Shown here: in pieces, positions 33,720-35,912 of the stretch
How the letters are laid out: every line of letters starts with the position of its first letter
Numbering within the stretch: position 1 is the stretch's first letter
Assembly (NCBI GenBank): GCA_025351765.1
Contig: JANXVH010000074.1
Location: 1-35,912, forward strand
Direction of reading: 5' to 3'
DNA: 35,912 nt
DNA from: Pedobacter sp.
Lineage (GTDB): Bacteria; Bacteroidota; Bacteroidia; Sphingobacteriales; Sphingobacteriaceae
Notes under the pieces: generated by a model
Databases searched by the model: none
Told to the model about the DNA's origin: nothing
Seen by the model: only the letters and a program-made list of their open reading frames with translations
Made by a program: the position numbers and the translations under genes

Positions 33720-34697
33720 ATGGATACCCTATCCATCATTGCTGTAGGAGACATTATGCTAGGCTCTGCCTATCCTTCTAAAGGCAATTTACCAAAAGAC
33801 GACGCCTTTCAAAGCTTTAAAAACGTTATTGATTACTTGAAAGGAGATATAGTTTTTGGAAATCTTGAAGGATGTCTTTTAGATACCGGAAAATCTTCAA
33901 AATGTAAAGATACCCTCAGCAATAGCTGTTTTGCATTTCGTATGTCTGAACACTATGCGGGTATTATAAAAAATGCTGGCTTTAATATCATGAGCATAGC
34001 AAACAATCATATTGGAGATTTCGACAACACAGGTAGAGATCGGACTATAAAAATATTAGATTCCCTAGATATCAAATTTGCAGGCCAGCGTTCCCATCCT
34101 TATAGCCTTTTTGAAAAAGATAGTATTAAGTATGCCTTTTGTGCATTTGCACCAAATGAAAATACACTGCAAATAACAGATATAGCATCTGCAACTAAAC
34201 TGGTTACAAAACTGAAGACAGAAGCAGACATCGTAATCGTATCATTTCACGGCGGGGGTGAAGGATCGAAATTCGAACATGTGGTGAAAAAGGACGAGAT
34301 TTTTTATAAGGAGAATCGCGGCAATGTTTATAAATTTGCTCATGCTGTTATTGATGCGGGTGCAGACGTAGTACTTGGTCATGGCCCACATGTGACACGT
34401 GCTGTGGAAGTATACAAAAATAGGTTCATCGCATATAGCCTCGGCAATTTTTGCACTTACGGAATGTTTAACTTGAGTGGGCCAAATGGAATTGCTCCTT
34501 TATTGAATTTAAAGGTTAAGTCCAATGGCGAATTCATCAACGCATCAGTATGCTCAGTTAAACAAGATAAAATAAGGAGGTTGACCATTGATCCCACTCA
34601 TGCCGCTTTCAAAAAAATAAAATTTCTTACTGACGTAGATTTTCCCGGTCACAGATTAGTTTTCGAAGGAACAACAATACGCCAAAGGGTAGACTAA
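33720..34697 (+). CDS. CapA-family (PGA_cap metallophosphatase-like) protein, apparently lacking its export signal
   Basis: 325 residues from the ATG at 33720. Metallophosphatase-like motifs: GDIMLG (10-15), GNLEG (47-51), ANNHIGD (94-100), SFHGGGE (175-181), GHGPHV (220-225) and SLGNF (240-244), all as in CapA/PgsA-like proteins. Relatives usually begin with a signal peptide, absent here. The frame stays open upstream to a TGA at 33654, without another ATG. The lipoprotein signal lies in the -1 frame just upstream. It overlaps the convergent small membrane gene by 4 bp. Its role in polymer or envelope metabolism is inferred from the family. Confidence 0.85.
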   Translation: MDTLSIIAVGDIMLGSAYPSKGNLPKDDAFQSFKNVIDYLKGDIVFGNLEGCLLDTGKSSKCKDTLSNSCFAFRMSEHYAGIIKNAGFNIMSIANNHIGDFDNTGRDRTIKILDSLDIKFAGQRSHPYSLFEKDSIKYAFCAFAPNENTLQITDIASATKLVTKLKTEADIVIVSFHGGGEGSKFEHVVKKDEIFYKENRGNVYKFAHAVIDAGADVVLGHGPHVTRAVEVYKNRFIAYSLGNFCTYGMFNLSGPNGIAPLLNLKVKSNGEFINASVCSVKQDKIRRLTIDPTHAAFKKIKFLTDVDFPGHRLVFEGTTIRQRVD

Positions 34698-34879
34698 GCT
34701 TCGTCTTTTGTATTTCTTACCAAACCAACTCCAGTAAAGAAGAAAATTGCTCCTATAATTCCAAAAACAATCAATTGCCTGGTGGCAGCATCATGCTGAG
34801 TAAAGCCATAACCGGCATAAATTAATCCTATAACTCCCAGTACAGTTAAGATGGTTCCAAAGGTACGTTTAACGTTCAT
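34694..34879 (-). CDS. Small two-helix membrane protein
   Basis: 61 residues from the ATG at 34879; an in-frame TTG at 34885 is less likely. Two hydrophobic helices (FGTILTVLGVIGLIYAGYGF and LIVFGIIGAIFFFTGVGLV) with a charged tail NTKDEA. Function is unknown. It is divergent from the SPFH gene across a spacer with a palindrome, and its stop overlaps the CapA-like gene. Confidence 0.75.
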   Translation of the reverse strand: MNVKRTFGTILTVLGVIGLIYAGYGFTQHDAATRQLIVFGIIGAIFFFTGVGLVRNTKDEA

Positions 34880-34928
34880 AATCAATTTTTTATTAGATTT
34901 AAATTGTTAATACAATATCTGTGCCTAA

Positions 34929-34944
34929 TACAAATTAGTTTGTA
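34929..34944. promoter_or_regulatory. Palindrome in the divergent promoter spacer
   Basis: TACAAATTAGTTTGTA has perfect 6-bp arms (TACAAA/TTTGTA) around TTAG, midway between the small membrane gene and the SPFH gene. It resembles a transcription-factor operator or two back-to-back promoter elements; TTTG reads on both strands. Confidence 0.4.
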
Positions 34945-34965
34945 CCTTCAACATATAAATATTAA

Positions 34966-35892
34966 ATGATTATGGGATACTTTCTTTACGCCTTCTTATT
35001 CTTCGCACTGGTGGTGCTGTTTAGTTCATTTGTAACTGTAAAACAAGGAACCATTGCTGTAATTACTATTTTTGGTAAATACAAACGTCAACTTGGCCCG
35101 GGGTTAAACTTTAAAATACCCCTGATTGAAAACATTCATTCCAGGATTTCTATACAGAACAGGTCTGTGGAATTATCTTTTCAGGCAGTAACTCAAGATC
35201 AGGCAAACGTTTACTTTAAGGCTATGCTGCTATATTCTGTACTTAATCATGATGAGGAAACCATTAAAAATGTTGCCTTTAAATTTGTTGATTCAACCAA
35301 TCTGATGCAAGCACTTATAAGAACCATTGAAGGATCTATCCGTGCGTACGTAGCTACCCAAAAACAGGCTAATGTACTTGCGCAGCGAAACGAAATTGTG
35401 CTACATGTAAAAGAGCAAATTGATATTGTGTTAGAAAGCTGGGGATATCACCTGCAAGATCTTCAACTAAATGACATCACCTTTGATGAAGAGATTATGA
35501 GGTCTATGAGTCGCGTAGTGGCATCAAACAACCTTAAAGCCGCAGCGGAAAATGAAGGCCAAGCGCTGTTGATTACCAAAACTAAAGGAGCCGAAGCTGA
35601 TGGCAATGCGATTAAAATTGCAGCAGCGGCCGAAAGGGAAGCAGCACAACTAAGAGGTCAAGGTATCGCCCTGTTTAGAGCGGAGGTAGCACACGGTATG
35701 ACGAAAGCTGCGCAAGAAATGGAGGAAGCAAATCTTGATATTTCTGTTATACTTTTTACCATGTGGACAGAGTCAATTAAGCATTTTTCTGAGAACAGCG
35801 ATGGGAACGTAATTTTTCTTGATGGATCAACCGAAGGCATGAACAAGACGCTGAAAGAAATGATGTCTATGCAAATAGCAAAAAAACAGTAA
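34966..35892 (+). CDS. SPFH/slipin (band 7) membrane protein
   Basis: 308 residues (ATG at 34966; ATG at 34972 also possible). One N-terminal membrane helix (GYFLYAFLFFALVVLFSSFV), then an SPFH domain (VKQGTIAVITIFGKYKRQLGPGLNFKIPL... QNRSVELSFQAVTQD). A coiled-coil region rich in Glu/Ala follows (EGQALLITKTKGAEADGNA). Slipins assemble at the inner membrane and scaffold or stabilise proteins; no partner NfeD gene is visible. Confidence 0.92.
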   Translation: MIMGYFLYAFLFFALVVLFSSFVTVKQGTIAVITIFGKYKRQLGPGLNFKIPLIENIHSRISIQNRSVELSFQAVTQDQANVYFKAMLLYSVLNHDEETIKNVAFKFVDSTNLMQALIRTIEGSIRAYVATQKQANVLAQRNEIVLHVKEQIDIVLESWGYHLQDLQLNDITFDEEIMRSMSRVVASNNLKAAAENEGQALLITKTKGAEADGNAIKIAAAAEREAAQLRGQGIALFRAEVAHGMTKAAQEMEEANLDISVILFTMWTESIKHFSENSDGNVIFLDGSTEGMNKTLKEMMSMQIAKKQ

Positions 35893-35900
35893 TAAAAAGG

Positions 35901-35912
35901 GGCTTTAAAGCC
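35901..35912 (+). terminator. Possible terminator cut by the window end
   Basis: GGCTTTAAAGCC is a perfect palindrome 8 bp after the SPFH stop. The window ends here, so a following T-run cannot be seen. Confidence 0.35.

Noticed and set aside
1..35912. CRISPR arrays, tRNA, rRNA, complete insertion sequences, phage genes
   Set aside because: Looked for and not seen; the only phased repeat (32765-32820) is too short and irregular for CRISPR.

Overview
The window looks like a chromosomal segment of a Bacteroidota bacterium, most likely Sphingobacteriaceae (Pedobacter-like). Evidence from the sequence: a DUF3127 protein, a DUF5687 ABC permease, CarboxypepD_reg plus TonB-dependent receptor architecture, AT-rich spacers, few Shine-Dalgarno sequences, and repeated matches to the Bacteroidetes promoter (-33 TTTG, about 20 bp, -7 TAnnTTTG). 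Most genes are housekeeping or core accessory. I see no rRNA, tRNA, CRISPR array, phage or intact insertion sequence.

Layout. 1-492: non-coding leader with a textbook promoter at 55-86, then a secreted protein of unknown function. 1.6-3.2 kb: a divergent pair, DUF3127 (OB-fold-like with an SSB-type acidic tail) and a THUMP-type rRNA methyltransferase. 3.4-6.4 kb: an XRE regulator overlapping an HD hydrolase, then a radical-SAM/helix-hairpin-helix protein whose stop codon overlaps the start of its TIGR03915-like partner, a putative DNA repair pair. 6.4-9.2 kb: histidine kinase, DUF47 (PhoU-like) protein and PiT phosphate transporter. 9.2-13.8 kb: ECF sigma factor and TonB-type anti-sigma protein on the minus strand, divergent from a YfbK-like vWA protein and a DUF4197 lipoprotein. 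13.8-19.4 kb: DEAD helicase, RarA, a two-gene ABC exporter, an OmpA-family lipoprotein and a strong terminator. 19.4-24.7 kb: small hypothetical protein, Gfo/Idh/MocA oxidoreductase, alpha/beta hydrolase, and a ZnuD-like TonB-dependent receptor with a small His/Cys-rich exported partner. 24.8-29.6 kb: TetR-like regulator with an ABC1/UbiB kinase-like protein, a lone receiver-domain protein, Ku and HisS. 29.6-32.4 kb: pyruvate dehydrogenase E1-alpha and E2. 32.4-33.0 kb: a gene-poor spacer with an 11-bp-periodic GGTG array. 33.0-35.9 kb: NlpC/P60 peptidase, a 33-codon lipoprotein-signal ORF, CapA-like protein, a small membrane protein and an SPFH/slipin protein.

Strongest leads. (1) The anti-sigma protein and the divergent vWA protein share a nearly identical 37-residue SusC-plug-like stub (29/37 residues by hand count) placed as an inverted DNA repeat. 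This suggests a sigma/anti-sigma/vWA signalling unit built around that stub. (2) The radical SAM/HhH plus TIGR03915-like pair is a biochemically uncharacterised putative DNA repair system. (3) The CapA-like protein seems to have lost its export signal through a one-base change in a 5-A run, leaving the lipoprotein signal as a separate 33-codon ORF. (4) The GGTG array at 32765-32820 has 11-bp phasing and turns into an inverted repeat. Several starts are TTG rather than ATG (sigma factor, DEAD helicase, receiver protein, His/Cys-rich small protein).
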